From: an uncultured Alphaproteobacteria bacterium
Lineage (GTDB): Bacteria > Pseudomonadota > Alphaproteobacteria > RF32 > CAG-239
Reading direction: 5' to 3'
DNA length: 64,000 bases
NCBI GenBank assembly: GCA_934271465.1
Contig: CAKQRQ010000005.1
Span: forward strand, 48,391-112,390
In this document: one piece after another, positions 16,827-25,611 of the stretch
Layout of the letters: each line of letters opens with the position of its first letter
How positions within the stretch are numbered: the stretch's first letter is position 1
Position numbers and translations under genes: made by a program
Notes under the pieces: generated by a model
The model's database searches: none
The model's input: only the letters and a program-made list of their open reading frames with translations
What the model was told of the DNA's origin: nothing

Positions 16827-18341
16827 TTAGAAATATTGACTTTGCCGGTATGACAAAGCTTCAGCTATATGCAGTTTAAGGATTTTTGATTCATTTTGCA
16901 AGTCCGCAATTGTTCTTGCTAACCGCAAAGTGCGATGATAGGCGCGTGCAGAGAGCAAATTTTTGTCCGCAAAGGCAATTAAAAGGGCTTCGGCGTCTTT
17001 TTCCATTTCGCAGACAGCCTCTAAAAGCTTACCTTTGAGGCCTGCGTTTGTATGAAATGCCGTTTCGCCCAAAGCACGGAGTCTGTCGCTTTGAATTTTT
17101 CGGGCAGCAATGACTCGGCTCTGGATAACTTTTGAAGATTCGCCTGTTTTGGCCTCGGCCAGATCCCATGGATTGACTGCGGGGACTTCAATTTTGATAT
17201 CAATACGATCCAACAGCGGACCGGATATTTTGGACATATATTCTTTGGCGCAAATCGGCGCGCGGGCACATTCTTTTTCTTTGATGCCCAGATAGCCGCA
17301 GCGGCACGGGTTCATGGCCGCAATCAGCTGAAAGTCGGCCGGATAGGAGGTGTGCGCGTTTACGCGGGAAATTTGAATTGAGCCGTTTTCGAGCGGTTGG
17401 CGCAGGGCTTCAAGCGTCGGACGGTTAAACTCGGGCAGTTCGTCCAAAAACAACACGCCGTTGTGCGCCAGAGAAATCTCTCCGGGGGTGCCTTTGCGGC
17501 CGCCGCCGACCAGAGCCGGCGTTGAGGCGTTGTGATGAGGCGATCGAAACGGACGTATAAAATTGAGGGCGGAATCTTTGAGCTCTCCGGCAATGGAGTG
17601 AATCATTGAAGTTTCAAGAGCTTCTTCAAGGCTCATCGGCGGCAAAATTGTCGGCAGTCTGGCCGCCAGCATAGATTTGCCCGAGCCGGGAGGACCGACC
17701 ATCAACAGGTTGTGTCCGCCGGCCGCGGCAACTTCAAGCGCGCGTTTGGCTGTTTCTTGGCCTTTGACATCGGCCATATCCAAAGGCGATGCCGCAACGA
17801 CTTGTTTATCGGCAGAGGGCGGCGGAAGCGTTTCAGTTCCTTTCAGGTGGTTAATCAGGCTGGCCAGATGCGGGGCAGCGATAATGTCTTTGACCTTTGT
17901 CCATGCAGCTTCCGATCCGCAGGCTTTGGGGCAGATGATGCCCATATTGTTTTTGGAGGCATAAACCGCAACGGGCAAAACGCCGTTAACCGGCAGGATC
18001 TCTCCGTCGAGTCCCAATTCGCCCAAAATAACATATGATTTCAGCTTTTCAGCCGGCACAACGCCCATCACGGCCAAGATGCCGAGCGCTAAAGGCAGGT
18101 CAAAATGAGAGCCTTCTTTGAGCAAATCGGCGGGCGCCAGATTGATGACAATTCGTTTGGCAGGGAGCTGCAACCCCAGGGATTGGATAGCGGCGCGCAC
18201 ACGCTCTTTGCTTTCGGCGATGGCTTTGTCGGGCAGACCGACAATGATAAAATTGGGCAAACCTGAAGAAATTTGCGTTTGCAAATCAACCTTTTGAACC
18301 TCAAGTCCGTTGAACGTCAGCGTGTTGATATGCGTTAACAT
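16827..18341 (-). CDS. comM: YifB/ComM-family Mg-chelatase-like AAA+ ATPase
   Basis: ComM is a hexameric helicase that promotes branch migration during integration of transforming DNA. The 504-aa product has the N-terminal Lon-protease-like fold (GLPNFIIVGLPDKAIAESKERVRAAIQSLG), a central AAA+ domain with Walker A MVGPPGSGKSML near residue 215, FRSPHHNAS and a C-terminal Mg-chelatase-type domain with RAYHRTLRLARTIADL. The ATG at 18341 is preferred over the TTG immediately before it because AGGAT is then correctly spaced. Other competence genes are not in the window. Confidence 0.93.
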   Translation of the reverse strand: MLTHINTLTFNGLEVQKVDLQTQISSGLPNFIIVGLPDKAIAESKERVRAAIQSLGLQLPAKRIVINLAPADLLKEGSHFDLPLALGILAVMGVVPAEKLKSYVILGELGLDGEILPVNGVLPVAVYASKNNMGIICPKACGSEAAWTKVKDIIAAPHLASLINHLKGTETLPPPSADKQVVAASPLDMADVKGQETAKRALEVAAAGGHNLLMVGPPGSGKSMLAARLPTILPPMSLEEALETSMIHSIAGELKDSALNFIRPFRSPHHNASTPALVGGGRKGTPGEISLAHNGVLFLDELPEFNRPTLEALRQPLENGSIQISRVNAHTSYPADFQLIAAMNPCRCGYLGIKEKECARAPICAKEYMSKISGPLLDRIDIKIEVPAVNPWDLAEAKTGESSKVIQSRVIAARKIQSDRLRALGETAFHTNAGLKGKLLEAVCEMEKDAEALLIAFADKNLLSARAYHRTLRLARTIADLQNESKILKLHIAEALSYRQSQYF

Positions 18342-18350
18342 CAAGCAATC

Positions 18351-18650
18351 CTACCAACGGGGGGTTAATTCGCCGTCGCGCCAGCGGCGTGTCGGGAAGG
18401 TGTCGACCGTCAGGGCATCAAAACGAGCCGGTTTTGTCGGAATATCGCCAAGGCGCGTAAAACCTTTGGATTCATAATAGGCGGCGCAGTCTTCGGCGGA
18501 ATAATCCGGATTGCCGTAACAATAAACAACCGTGCGGTCATTCATGTTTTGAAGACCGATACGTTCGCCGGCGGCTTCGGTAACGGCCGCAAAAATCAGG
18601 CAAAAAAACAAGAAAATTCCGGAAATACTGATAATCTGATTAAGTCTCAT
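18351..18650 (-). CDS. Small exported or membrane-anchored protein, 99 aa
   Basis: MRLNQIISISGIFLFFCLIFAAVTEAAG looks like a signal peptide or N-terminal anchor. The mature 70 residues contain two cysteines (VYCYGNPDYSAEDCAAYYESKGF) and end RWRDGELTPRW. I do not recognise the family. It lies 9 bp upstream of comM on the same strand and is probably co-transcribed with it. Confidence 0.65.
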   Translation of the reverse strand: MRLNQIISISGIFLFFCLIFAAVTEAAGERIGLQNMNDRTVVYCYGNPDYSAEDCAAYYESKGFTRLGDIPTKPARFDALTVDTFPTRRWRDGELTPRW

Positions 18651-18730
18651 GGATTTTGTCCTTTGATTTGATATATTTACCCCATAACAAAAAAAGATTA
18701 AATCTTCTTTAAAATAAGCAGAGAAAAAGC

Positions 18731-18758
18731 TTGCAAATTAAAGATTTTGTGGTATAAA
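18731..18758 (+). promoter_or_regulatory. Promoter of the rpsF-rpsR-rplI operon
   Basis: TTGCAA (18731-18736), 16-bp spacer ending TTGTGG, and TATAAA (18753-18758). The TTGTGGTATA context is shared with the promoter at 5869. Confidence 0.75.
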
Positions 18759-18762
18759 CAGC

Positions 18763-18832
18763 CTCGTCCTTGCCGCGGACGAGATGTGTTTGCGGCTATA
18801 CAAAGGGTGATTCCGGCGGCTGCGTCGGGGTC
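18763..18832 (+). promoter_or_regulatory. Structured leader of rpsF
   Basis: Two hairpins lie between the promoter and the start: CTCGTCC/GGACGAG (18763-18769 with 18777-18783) with loop TTGCCGC, and GATTCCG/CGGGGTC (18809-18815 with 18826-18832, two G-U pairs). rpsF leaders in many bacteria bind the S6-S18 complex for autoregulation. The loop CCG trinucleotides fit that idea but I could not align the known consensus. Confidence 0.45.
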
Positions 18833-18865
18833 AAATTGTTGAGAATCCATAAGGAGTTACATTTG

Positions 18866-19204
18866 ATGAATAAATATGAAAGCGTGTTTATTGCACGTCA
18901 GGATTTGGGCGCCTCTCAGGTCAGTTCTTTGATTGACAGCCTGAAAGAAGTTGTTGCTTCTCAGGGCGGCGAGGTTGTCCGCGTTGATAACTGGGGTTTG
19001 AAAAACCTTGCTTATCGCATTAAGAAAAACCGTAAAGGTCACTATGTTCTGCTGAATATCTCTGCTCCGGCTCAGGCTGTTGCGGAATATGAGCGTGTTA
19101 TGCGTGTTAATGAAGACATTATTCGTTATATGACAATTAAAGTTGAGGATTTTTCCGAGGCTTCCGCCAATGACGATGGTGCCGAGACGGCTGTTGAAGA
19201 ATAG
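18866..19204 (+). CDS. rpsF: Ribosomal protein bS6
   Basis: bS6 binds bS18 in the platform of the small ribosomal subunit. The product of 112 aa starts MNKYESVFIARQDL, with the conserved VDNWGLKNLAYRIKKNRKGHYVLLNI core and YERVMRVNEDIIRYMTIKV, and ends in an acidic tail (DDGAETAVEE). The ATG at 18866 is preceded by AAGGAG at 18851-18856. rpsR and rplI follow in the usual order. Confidence 0.97.
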   Translation: MNKYESVFIARQDLGASQVSSLIDSLKEVVASQGGEVVRVDNWGLKNLAYRIKKNRKGHYVLLNISAPAQAVAEYERVMRVNEDIIRYMTIKVEDFSEASANDDGAETAVEE

Positions 19205-19215
19205 GAGAACATAAA

Positions 19216-19443
19216 ATGGCTAAACAAGTATTCTTTAGAAGAAAAAAGAGCTGCCCGTTTTCCGGCGAAGACGGACTCAAAATCGACTACAAAGATGTTA
19301 AGCTTTTGTCCCGTTATATTTCGGAAAAAGGCAAAATCATCCCCAGCCGTATCACTTCTGTTTCGGCTAAAAAGCAGAGAGAATTGGCTCGCGCTATTAA
19401 AAGAGCCCGTTATCTCGCTTTGTTGCCCTATGTTGCAATGTAA
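19216..19443 (+). CDS. rpsR: Ribosomal protein bS18
   Basis: The 75-aa product has FFRRKKSCPFSGEDGLKIDYKDVKLLSRYISEKGKIIPSRITSVSAKKQRELARAIKRAR broken by no gaps relative to the family (quoted pieces: RRKKSCPFSG, LLSRYISEKGKI, KKQRELARAIKRAR). It pairs with bS6 in the 30S platform. A single Cys in the SCPF position is kept. It lies 11 bp after rpsF. Confidence 0.97.
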   Translation: MAKQVFFRRKKSCPFSGEDGLKIDYKDVKLLSRYISEKGKIIPSRITSVSAKKQRELARAIKRARYLALLPYVAM

Positions 19444-19463
19444 AGTTTAAGAGGAGAAGAATT

Positions 19464-19949
19464 ATGGAAGTTATCTTGCTTGAACACATTGAAAAATTGG
19501 GCAAAATGGGCGATAAAGTTAATGTTAAGAACGGTTTTGCCCGCAACTATCTGCTGCCCCAGAAGAAAGCTTTGCGCGCGACGGAAGCCAATTTGGCTGT
19601 TTATGAAAAACAGAAAGCCGAGTTGGAAGCCCACAACAAAAAGCTGTTTGAAGCTGCTTCAAAGTTGGCTGAAGATTTGAAGGGGTATTCTACCGTTTTG
19701 ATTCGTCAGGCTGCCGAGACCGGCCAATTGTATGGTTCGGTTACCATTCGCGACATTGCCGCCGCTATTAAAGAGGCCGGTTTTGCCGTTGAGCGCCGTC
19801 AGGTCTTTTTGGACAAGACAATCAAAGATTTGGGTGTCTATCAGGTTAAGTTGAACTTGCATCCTGAAGTTACTCAAACAATTTTGGTTAACGTTGCCAG
19901 AACAGACGATGAGGCCAAGAAACAGGCTAAAGCTTTTGAAAACGCTTAG
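19464..19949 (+). CDS. rplI: Ribosomal protein bL9
   Basis: bL9 binds 23S rRNA near L1 and spans two domains joined by a long helix. The 161-aa product starts MEVILLEHIEKLGKMGDKVNVKNGFARN, the typical N-terminal domain, followed by the connecting helix (KQKAELEAHNKKLFEAASKLAEDL) and the C-terminal domain with LYGSVTIRDIAAAIKEAG. GAGGAGAAG precedes the ATG. A terminator follows, closing the operon. Confidence 0.97.
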   Translation: MEVILLEHIEKLGKMGDKVNVKNGFARNYLLPQKKALRATEANLAVYEKQKAELEAHNKKLFEAASKLAEDLKGYSTVLIRQAAETGQLYGSVTIRDIAAAIKEAGFAVERRQVFLDKTIKDLGVYQVKLNLHPEVTQTILVNVARTDDEAKKQAKAFENA

Positions 19950-19974
19950 GCGCTTTTCTTAAAGTTTTTGATGA

Positions 19975-20010
19975 AAAAATCTCCGATTGATAAGATCGGA
20001 GATTTTTTTT
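19975..20010. terminator. Intrinsic terminator after rplI
   Basis: AAATCTCCGAT pairs with ATCGGAGATTT, followed by a run of T residues; A residues upstream make it usable from the other strand too. Confidence 0.9.
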
Positions 20011-20017
20011 GACTTGG

Positions 20018-20644
20018 CTAAAAATGTTTTACAAATGCTGACAGCATGTTTAATTCTTTTTCAAACTCTTCTCTTGTGAAAACGGTTTCTTTTTTATCTG
20101 TTTTTCCAATAGAGTGTAGAATATATTTATTGGCTTTTTTTAAGACTTGCCGGTAGAGGGGATTTTGAATTGCCGAGATATAGACTTCATCAACAAGAGA
20201 TTCATATTCGGCGCTTTCCCGATTAAAAGTTTTTCCTTGCCAATAGATTGTTCCGGTTGCTCTCCAATTATAATCACTGACGGACTGAATGTGATAAGCT
20301 TCGGTGCCGCTGTATGCAAAGACGTATTTTTGAATATCGGCATTCGGGAATTTTATTCCTTGAAAAAAAGATTCAATGCTGTTTAGCTCAAAACCTCTGA
20401 AATAAAATTGATATGGAAACAGATTGGATAAGGCCTTAGATAGGGAAGATTTTATTTTAAAACCAACATTAATCCATTGGTCACATTCCGGAATTAGTTC
20501 TCCGGCCTCATCTGTTAGGGGGGAACCGCAGCAAAATGATGTGTCGTTTATATGAGTGATTTCATGTGCGGTGAATGTTCGGGGTCTTTTAAAATCCTGA
20601 AACGCGGACAGTTCGTTTTTTATTTTTTCTTCAATTTCAGACAT
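20018..20644 (-). CDS. NADAR-like domain protein
   Basis: The 208-aa product contains LSNLFPYQFYFRGFELNSIESFFQGIKF, GTIYWQGKTFNRESAEYESLVDEVY and LHSIGKTDKKETVFTREEF in order. This matches the pattern of NADAR/YbiA-related proteins (LSNxxPxPFxxxGxxxxSxExxxQxxKF ... WQG), which act on ADP-ribose or on ADP-ribosylated or glycosylated nucleotides. The N-terminal 70 residues contain a FCCGSPLTDE element. The ATG at 20644 is a guess: an in-frame GTG at 20722 would overlap the permease gene by 59 bp, and neither has a clear ribosome binding site. It lies 19 bp after the permease gene. Confidence 0.6.
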   Translation of the reverse strand: MSEIEEKIKNELSAFQDFKRPRTFTAHEITHINDTSFCCGSPLTDEAGELIPECDQWINVGFKIKSSLSKALSNLFPYQFYFRGFELNSIESFFQGIKFPNADIQKYVFAYSGTEAYHIQSVSDYNWRATGTIYWQGKTFNRESAEYESLVDEVYISAIQNPLYRQVLKKANKYILHSIGKTDKKETVFTREEFEKELNMLSAFVKHF

Positions 20645-20663
20645 ATCGACAGTTAGATAAATG

Positions 20664-21722
20664 TTAATTTTGATAAAGGGAGCTTTTTTTGTATTTGTCG
20701 ACGGCAAAGCGCACCAAAACACCGATAATCGCAGCCACAGGGACAGCTATCATCAAGCCTAAGAATCCCAGCAAAACGCCGCCTGCCAACAAAGCAAACA
20801 TAACCCAAACCGGATGAAGGCCGATAGAGTCTCCGACCAGTTTCGGGGTCAAAAAGTTTCCTTCTAAGAATTGTCCGACAGCAAAAACGCCAATGACTTC
20901 GGCAATCGGAATCCAGCTGTCAAATTGCGCAAAAGCAATGGCCATGGCCGTGACAAAGCCGACAATCGAGCCGACATAAGGAATAAATGAAATGACGCCG
21001 GCAATAAACCCGACCAACAGCCCCAAGTCAAGCCCGACAATCGTCAGCCCTATGGCATAAAACGAACCGAGGAGCACGCAGACCATCAATTGTCCTCTGA
21101 TAAAAGATGAGATGATTTTATCAATGGCTTTGGCTTGTGTTTCAATTTCTTTTTTGTAGGCTTTGGGGAGGAGGTCGTCAACTTTTTTGACAAAGCTGTC
21201 CCAGTCGCGCAGCATATAAAAAGCAACCACCGGCGTAATCAATATCAATGACAAGATGTTAAACAACGCATATCCGCCGGTTATCAGACGACGTAGAACG
21301 CTGCCCAAAAGTTTGAGCCCGCCGGAAAGATTTCCTTGCAGGTATTCTTTGATTTTTTCGGTGCTGAGGCCGGGGATATTTTCCTGAATGTTGGCTAAAA
21401 AGGGCTCAAGCTTTTTGTTGAGGGAGAGCATATATTGAGGCACAATGGCAATAAAATCGGCCAGTTGCTTATCAATCAATCCGGCCAAGGCAATGAATGC
21501 CGGAACCAAAATCAATACAGCCAACAACAAGACAAGGCAGGTTGCGCCCGTGCGACCGATTTTGAGTTTTTCGAATCGTGAGGCCAGCGGGTCAAATAAA
21601 TAGCCGATGATAATTCCCGCGACAAACGGAAGCAGCACGGAACGCAGCGCATAGACACACAGCGCAAACAAACCAAGCAGAATAAGCCAAAAAGTCCGAT
21701 TTTTATTTGCGGTTGCTGTCAT
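20664..21722 (-). CDS. AI-2E/PerM-family permease
   Basis: The 352-aa product has about eight membrane helices: two N-terminal (LILLGLFALCVYALRSVLLPFVAGIIIGYLFDP), a soluble helical segment, then FLLxGLTIVGL-like helices ending with IAVPVAAIIGVLVRFAVDKYKKS. The signature FIPYVGSIVGFVTA and the DPLASRFEKL segment are typical of this family, which includes putative autoinducer or sodium exporters. The real substrate is not known. In alphaproteobacteria such genes often sit near DUF2066 and DnaA-related genes; here DUF2066 is directly upstream, ending at 21724. Confidence 0.85.
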   Translation of the reverse strand: MTATANKNRTFWLILLGLFALCVYALRSVLLPFVAGIIIGYLFDPLASRFEKLKIGRTGATCLVLLLAVLILVPAFIALAGLIDKQLADFIAIVPQYMLSLNKKLEPFLANIQENIPGLSTEKIKEYLQGNLSGGLKLLGSVLRRLITGGYALFNILSLILITPVVAFYMLRDWDSFVKKVDDLLPKAYKKEIETQAKAIDKIISSFIRGQLMVCVLLGSFYAIGLTIVGLDLGLLVGFIAGVISFIPYVGSIVGFVTAMAIAFAQFDSWIPIAEVIGVFAVGQFLEGNFLTPKLVGDSIGLHPVWVMFALLAGGVLLGFLGLMIAVPVAAIIGVLVRFAVDKYKKSSLYQN

Positions 21723-21723
21723 G

Positions 21724-22776
21724 TTAGTCTCCGATGTTTTTCAGAATCATATAATTTCCGCCGTTTTCGAGGCTGTATCCTTTGGTGCGCAACTGACGCA
21801 GCAAGTTTGGAAACTCGCCTGTGTAGCGGATTTTGAATTGGGCTTTTCCTTGAGCCATGGCCTGAACCTGCATATCGGTCACTTCTTCAAGAGCTTTTAT
21901 TTTTTGTTCGGCATTAATCCATTGTCCCAGCGATCCGAAAGGATAGAGAATTGTTACTTCGGATTCTTTGGCGCTTTGGTTTGTTTTTTGAGTTAGAATC
22001 TCCTGCTCCAACTGGCGGCTGACCTCATCAACGGCTTTTACAAATAATTCTGATCCCGAGGATTTGGCGCCGGCGACTTTTATTTCGCGGCGGGTGCCGG
22101 AGAGAGAAGTTGCCATAATGTTGAGGCCTTCCACTCCATCATAAGACGCGTCCAACACATAAACATCTGTCGCGCCGTTTAAGCGCATGGCTTTTTCAAG
22201 GGCCTGAGAATCTGTTGCGGCGGCTTCGCTAGCATTCAGCGCGGCGGTGTTGCCGGCAGATGTCGGAATGGAGATAAATTTGATGGCCGAGGAGATAGAG
22301 GCGTTGTCCCAAGCCTGTTTCCAGAGATTGTTTGATTCCCACAGCATGGGGGCGTCGTCCGAAAATTCCCGAAACAGCGGCACAATTAAGATTTTTGTGC
22401 TGTTTGAGGAAAGCATCGGAATTTCACGCTCTTTCATATATTCTTTGAGCAGGTCTTCGTTAATGACAATTCTTAAATCGGCCATGTAGCGCACATCAGA
22501 ATTTCGTTCGCTGACAACGGAAGTTTCTTTGACAAAGTTGATGAGCTGCGCGTCGGTCATGCCGGCGATTTTGGCGGCGCCATTTTGGGTGGAGATGCGG
22601 CGGGCGACAGCCGTTACGGCGGCGCGGTTGGCGTTGCTCATGGCTTTTTCGCGCGCTAAAGAGGCGTTTTCATCGGTGACATCAACTTTGATTTCAACCG
22701 TAAAACGCTCGTCCGAGGCCAAAGCCTGTCCGCACAACATCACAAAACAAACTGCAAAAACAGATAGAATACGCAC
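21724..22776 (-). CDS. DUF2066 exported protein
   Basis: MRILSVFAVCFVMLCGQALASDE is a signal peptide. The mature part begins with FTVEIKVDVTDENASLAREKAMSNANRAAVTAVARRI, the typical DUF2066 opening, followed by DVRYMADLRIVINEDLLKEYM and TKILIVPLFREFSDDAPMLWESNNLWKQAW. The family is periplasmic and uncharacterised. The stop is 1 bp before the permease start, so they are coupled. Confidence 0.85.
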   Translation of the reverse strand: MRILSVFAVCFVMLCGQALASDERFTVEIKVDVTDENASLAREKAMSNANRAAVTAVARRISTQNGAAKIAGMTDAQLINFVKETSVVSERNSDVRYMADLRIVINEDLLKEYMKEREIPMLSSNSTKILIVPLFREFSDDAPMLWESNNLWKQAWDNASISSAIKFISIPTSAGNTAALNASEAAATDSQALEKAMRLNGATDVYVLDASYDGVEGLNIMATSLSGTRREIKVAGAKSSGSELFVKAVDEVSRQLEQEILTQKTNQSAKESEVTILYPFGSLGQWINAEQKIKALEEVTDMQVQAMAQGKAQFKIRYTGEFPNLLRQLRTKGYSLENGGNYMILKNIGD

Positions 22777-22787
22777 TTTTGTCTCCG

Positions 22788-23201
22788 TTAGAAAATTTCG
22801 ATGTCACTAAAGAAATAGCCGATTTCACGTTTGGCGCTTTCGGGAGAATCGGATCCGTGAACCGAGTTTTTGTCGATGGAAAGGGCAAAAGTCTTGCGAA
22901 TGGTGCCTTCTTCGGCAACAGCAGGATTGGTCGAGCCCATAATCTTGCGGTAACGCGTGATAGCGTCGTCGGCTTCCAAAACCTGAACAACAACAGGTGC
23001 CGAGCTCATAAAACGAACCAGATTGTCGTAAAAAGATTTGCCTTTGTGTTCGGCATAGAATCCCTCGGCTTGAGCCAGAGAGAGGCGAATCATCTTTTGA
23101 GCAATGATTTTGAGACCAGCTTCCTCAATCATCGCGTTGATTTTTCCGGTAATATTGCGCGTCGTTGCATCAGGTTTGATAATGGATAAAGTCTTTTCCA
23201 T
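22788..23201 (-). CDS. ndk: Nucleoside diphosphate kinase
   Basis: Ndk transfers the gamma phosphate between nucleoside triphosphates and diphosphates through a phosphohistidine. The 137-aa product starts MEKTLSIIKPDATTRN and carries the active-site motif NSVHGSDSPESAKREI with His115. Length is normal. The ATG at 23201 is chosen from family length and a GGAGAT 7 bases upstream. It lies 12 bp before the DUF2066 gene on the same strand. Confidence 0.97.
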   Translation of the reverse strand: MEKTLSIIKPDATTRNITGKINAMIEEAGLKIIAQKMIRLSLAQAEGFYAEHKGKSFYDNLVRFMSSAPVVVQVLEADDAITRYRKIMGSTNPAVAEEGTIRKTFALSIDKNSVHGSDSPESAKREIGYFFSDIEIF

Positions 23202-23345
23202 AGCGGTATCTCCTTGAAATGAAAACAGATATTCCACCACAAGATATAATACTTTATACAAATAAGCAAAAGATATTTTGACTTTTGTTTAATAAAGTTG
23301 TTTATTATACAAAAATTCGGACTAATTTTTCATGAAAGGGAAAAA

Positions 23346-24347
23346 ATGACTACGTTTATAGAGGGCGTTATTGCTAAGGCCAAACAAGGCAACAAAACAA
23401 TTGTTTTGCCCGAGGGTGAAGATATCAGAGTTTTGGAAGCGGCTTATCTGCTGACTAAAGATAAGATTGCCAAAATTGTTCTTTTGGGTGATGAGACTGA
23501 AATTTCGAAAACTTTTGCCGAAAAAGGCTGGGCAATGAACGGTATCAAGGTTATTAATCCCAAGACATCCGACAAACTTCAGGCTTATGCCGATTTATTT
23601 TATGACTTGCGCAAAGAAAAAGGAATCAGCCGCGAAGATGCTTTGAAAACCGCTCTTAACCCCAATTATTTCGGCACCTTGATGATTAAATCCGGCGATG
23701 CCGACGGCATGGTTTCCGGTGCGGCTCATTCAACGGCCGATACGGTTCGTCCGGCTTTGCAGATTGTTAAATCAGCACGAAAAGATATGGATGTTTCGTC
23801 TTTCTTCTTTATGAGCAAAGACGGAAAAACATTTATCTTTTCAGATGCCGGTTTGACGCCGAATCCTGATGAGCGCGGGTTGGCCAATATTGCCATCCAG
23901 TCGGCTCAGACGGCAGTTCAGTTCGGAATTAAACCGGATATTGCCATGCTGTCTTATTCAACTTATGGTTCGGCTAAGGGCGATATGGTTTCAAAAGTTC
24001 AAAATGCTGCCAAAATCGGTAAAGAATTGGCCGCGTCTGATGAGTTTAAGGGGCTTGGAATTCGTCTTGACGGCGAGCTTCAGGCCGATGCGGCGTTGGT
24101 TGAAAGCGTTGCAAAATCCAAAGCTCCGGGGAGCGAGGTTGCCGGACACGCATCTATTTTAATCTTTCCGGATCTGAATGCCGGAAATATCGGTTATAAA
24201 CTTCTTCAACGTTTGGGCGGATATGAAGCTTATGGACCGATTTTACAGGGGATTAAGGCGCCGATTAATGATTTGTCCAGAGGCTGCAATGCAACGGATA
24301 TTGTCGGGGCTGTTGCTATTACGGTTGTTCAGGCTATGTCAATTTAA
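23346..24347 (+). CDS. pta: Phosphate acetyltransferase
   Basis: Pta converts acetyl-CoA and phosphate to acetyl phosphate, the first step of acetate formation. The 333-aa product is the short form (catalytic domain only). It shows KTIVLPEGEDIRVLEAAYLL, DADGMVSGAAHSTADTVRPALQIVK and YSTYGSAKGDMVSKV, then DGELQADAALV and GCNATDIVGAVAITVVQA. The ATG at 23346 follows AAAGGGA. ackA lies 20 bp downstream, so this is a Pta-AckA operon for overflow or fermentative acetate metabolism. Confidence 0.95.
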   Translation: MTTFIEGVIAKAKQGNKTIVLPEGEDIRVLEAAYLLTKDKIAKIVLLGDETEISKTFAEKGWAMNGIKVINPKTSDKLQAYADLFYDLRKEKGISREDALKTALNPNYFGTLMIKSGDADGMVSGAAHSTADTVRPALQIVKSARKDMDVSSFFFMSKDGKTFIFSDAGLTPNPDERGLANIAIQSAQTAVQFGIKPDIAMLSYSTYGSAKGDMVSKVQNAAKIGKELAASDEFKGLGIRLDGELQADAALVESVAKSKAPGSEVAGHASILIFPDLNAGNIGYKLLQRLGGYEAYGPILQGIKAPINDLSRGCNATDIVGAVAITVVQAMSI

Positions 24348-24367
24348 TCAGATAAGGAACAAAAGAT

Positions 24368-25549
24368 ATGAAAAAAATTTTGGTTTTGAATTCGGGATCT
24401 TCTTCGCTTAAATATCAGCTGTTTAATGTCGACGGAGACAAATATGAGGTTGTTGCCAAAGGATTGGCCGAACGTATCGGCATTGATGCCTCAAAAGTCA
24501 GTATTAAACGCGCCGATGGCACAAAAAAAGAAGTTATGGTTGATTTGCCAACTCATAACGAGGCTTTGAGAGAGGTTTTTAATCTGTTGTTGGACGGTGT
24601 GATTAAAGATTTGAGCGAGATTTCGGCTGTTGGGCATCGTATTGTTCATGGCGGCGAAATTTTTACGGGATCTGTTTTGGTTGATGAAAAAGTTATTCAG
24701 GATATTGACGAGCTGTCGACTTTGGCACCGCTACATAATCCGGCAGCCGTTTTGGGTTTGAGAGCCGTTCAAAATGCTTTGCCTCATGTGCCGCAAGTAA
24801 CGGTTTTTGATACGGCATTTCATCAGACAATGCCGAAAGAGGCCTTTTTATACGGTATTCCGTTGAATCAATATACGGACTATAAAATCCGCCGTTATGG
24901 TGCGCACGGTACATCTCACAGATATGTTTCGGAAGAAATTGCTAAAATTCTTGGCAAAAACAATCGGCTGATTGTTTGTCATTTGGGTAACGGGGCGTCT
25001 TTGTCGGCGATTAAAGACGGCGTTTGTATGGATACGTCCATGGGCTTTACGCCGCTTGGCGGAATCATTATGGGAACCCGTTCGGGCGATATGGATCCTT
25101 ATATTCCGCTGCACATTATGAAGACTCAAGGTTTGAGCGTCGATGAAATGAATGTTTTCCTGAATAAAAAGAGCGGTATGTTCGGATTGACAGGATTTGC
25201 AGATATGCGCGATGTCGAAAATCTGTATTTGCAGGGTGATGCAAAGGCTGTTGATGCCATGAATACTTATGTTTATACAATTGTCAAATTTATCGGCAGC
25301 TATATTGCGGCTTTGGGAGGTGTTGATGCGATTGCCTTTACGGCAGGTATCGGCGAAAACTCTCCGATTATCCGCAAGATGGTTTTGGAACGGCTGAGCT
25401 ATTTGGGTATTTCGGTTGATGAAGAAGCCAACAACCGCCGCGGCGATATTGAAGAAATTTCGACCAAGGGCTCAAAGGTCAGGGCTTTTGTTATTCCGAC
25501 CAATGAAGAACTTATGATTGCCAAAGACACGGTTGCTTTGACAAAATAA
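24368..25549 (+). CDS. ackA: Acetate kinase
   Basis: AckA makes ATP and acetate from acetyl phosphate. The 393-aa product starts with KKILVLNSGSSSLKYQLF, and has GHRIVHGGE, FDTAFHQTMP, RRYGAHGTSHRYV, CHLGNGASLSAIKDG, TSMGFTPLGG and FTAGIGENSP, in family order. The catalytic Arg in the HRIVHGG region and the Asp of FDTAFH are kept. It completes the acetate pathway with upstream pta; a terminator follows. Confidence 0.97.
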   Translation: MKKILVLNSGSSSLKYQLFNVDGDKYEVVAKGLAERIGIDASKVSIKRADGTKKEVMVDLPTHNEALREVFNLLLDGVIKDLSEISAVGHRIVHGGEIFTGSVLVDEKVIQDIDELSTLAPLHNPAAVLGLRAVQNALPHVPQVTVFDTAFHQTMPKEAFLYGIPLNQYTDYKIRRYGAHGTSHRYVSEEIAKILGKNNRLIVCHLGNGASLSAIKDGVCMDTSMGFTPLGGIIMGTRSGDMDPYIPLHIMKTQGLSVDEMNVFLNKKSGMFGLTGFADMRDVENLYLQGDAKAVDAMNTYVYTIVKFIGSYIAALGGVDAIAFTAGIGENSPIIRKMVLERLSYLGISVDEEANNRRGDIEEISTKGSKVRAFVIPTNEELMIAKDTVALTK

Positions 25550-25566
25550 GTTGGTTTTTCAGGTAA

Positions 25567-25599
25567 GAAAAAATCCGCTGATAATCAGCGGATTTTTTT
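25567..25599. terminator. Bidirectional terminator between ackA and the DUF192 lipoprotein
   Basis: AAATCCGCTGA pairs with TCAGCGGATTT around TAA, with T residues on one side and A residues on the other. Confidence 0.9.
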
Positions 25600-25611
25600 G
25601 GAATATCAATT

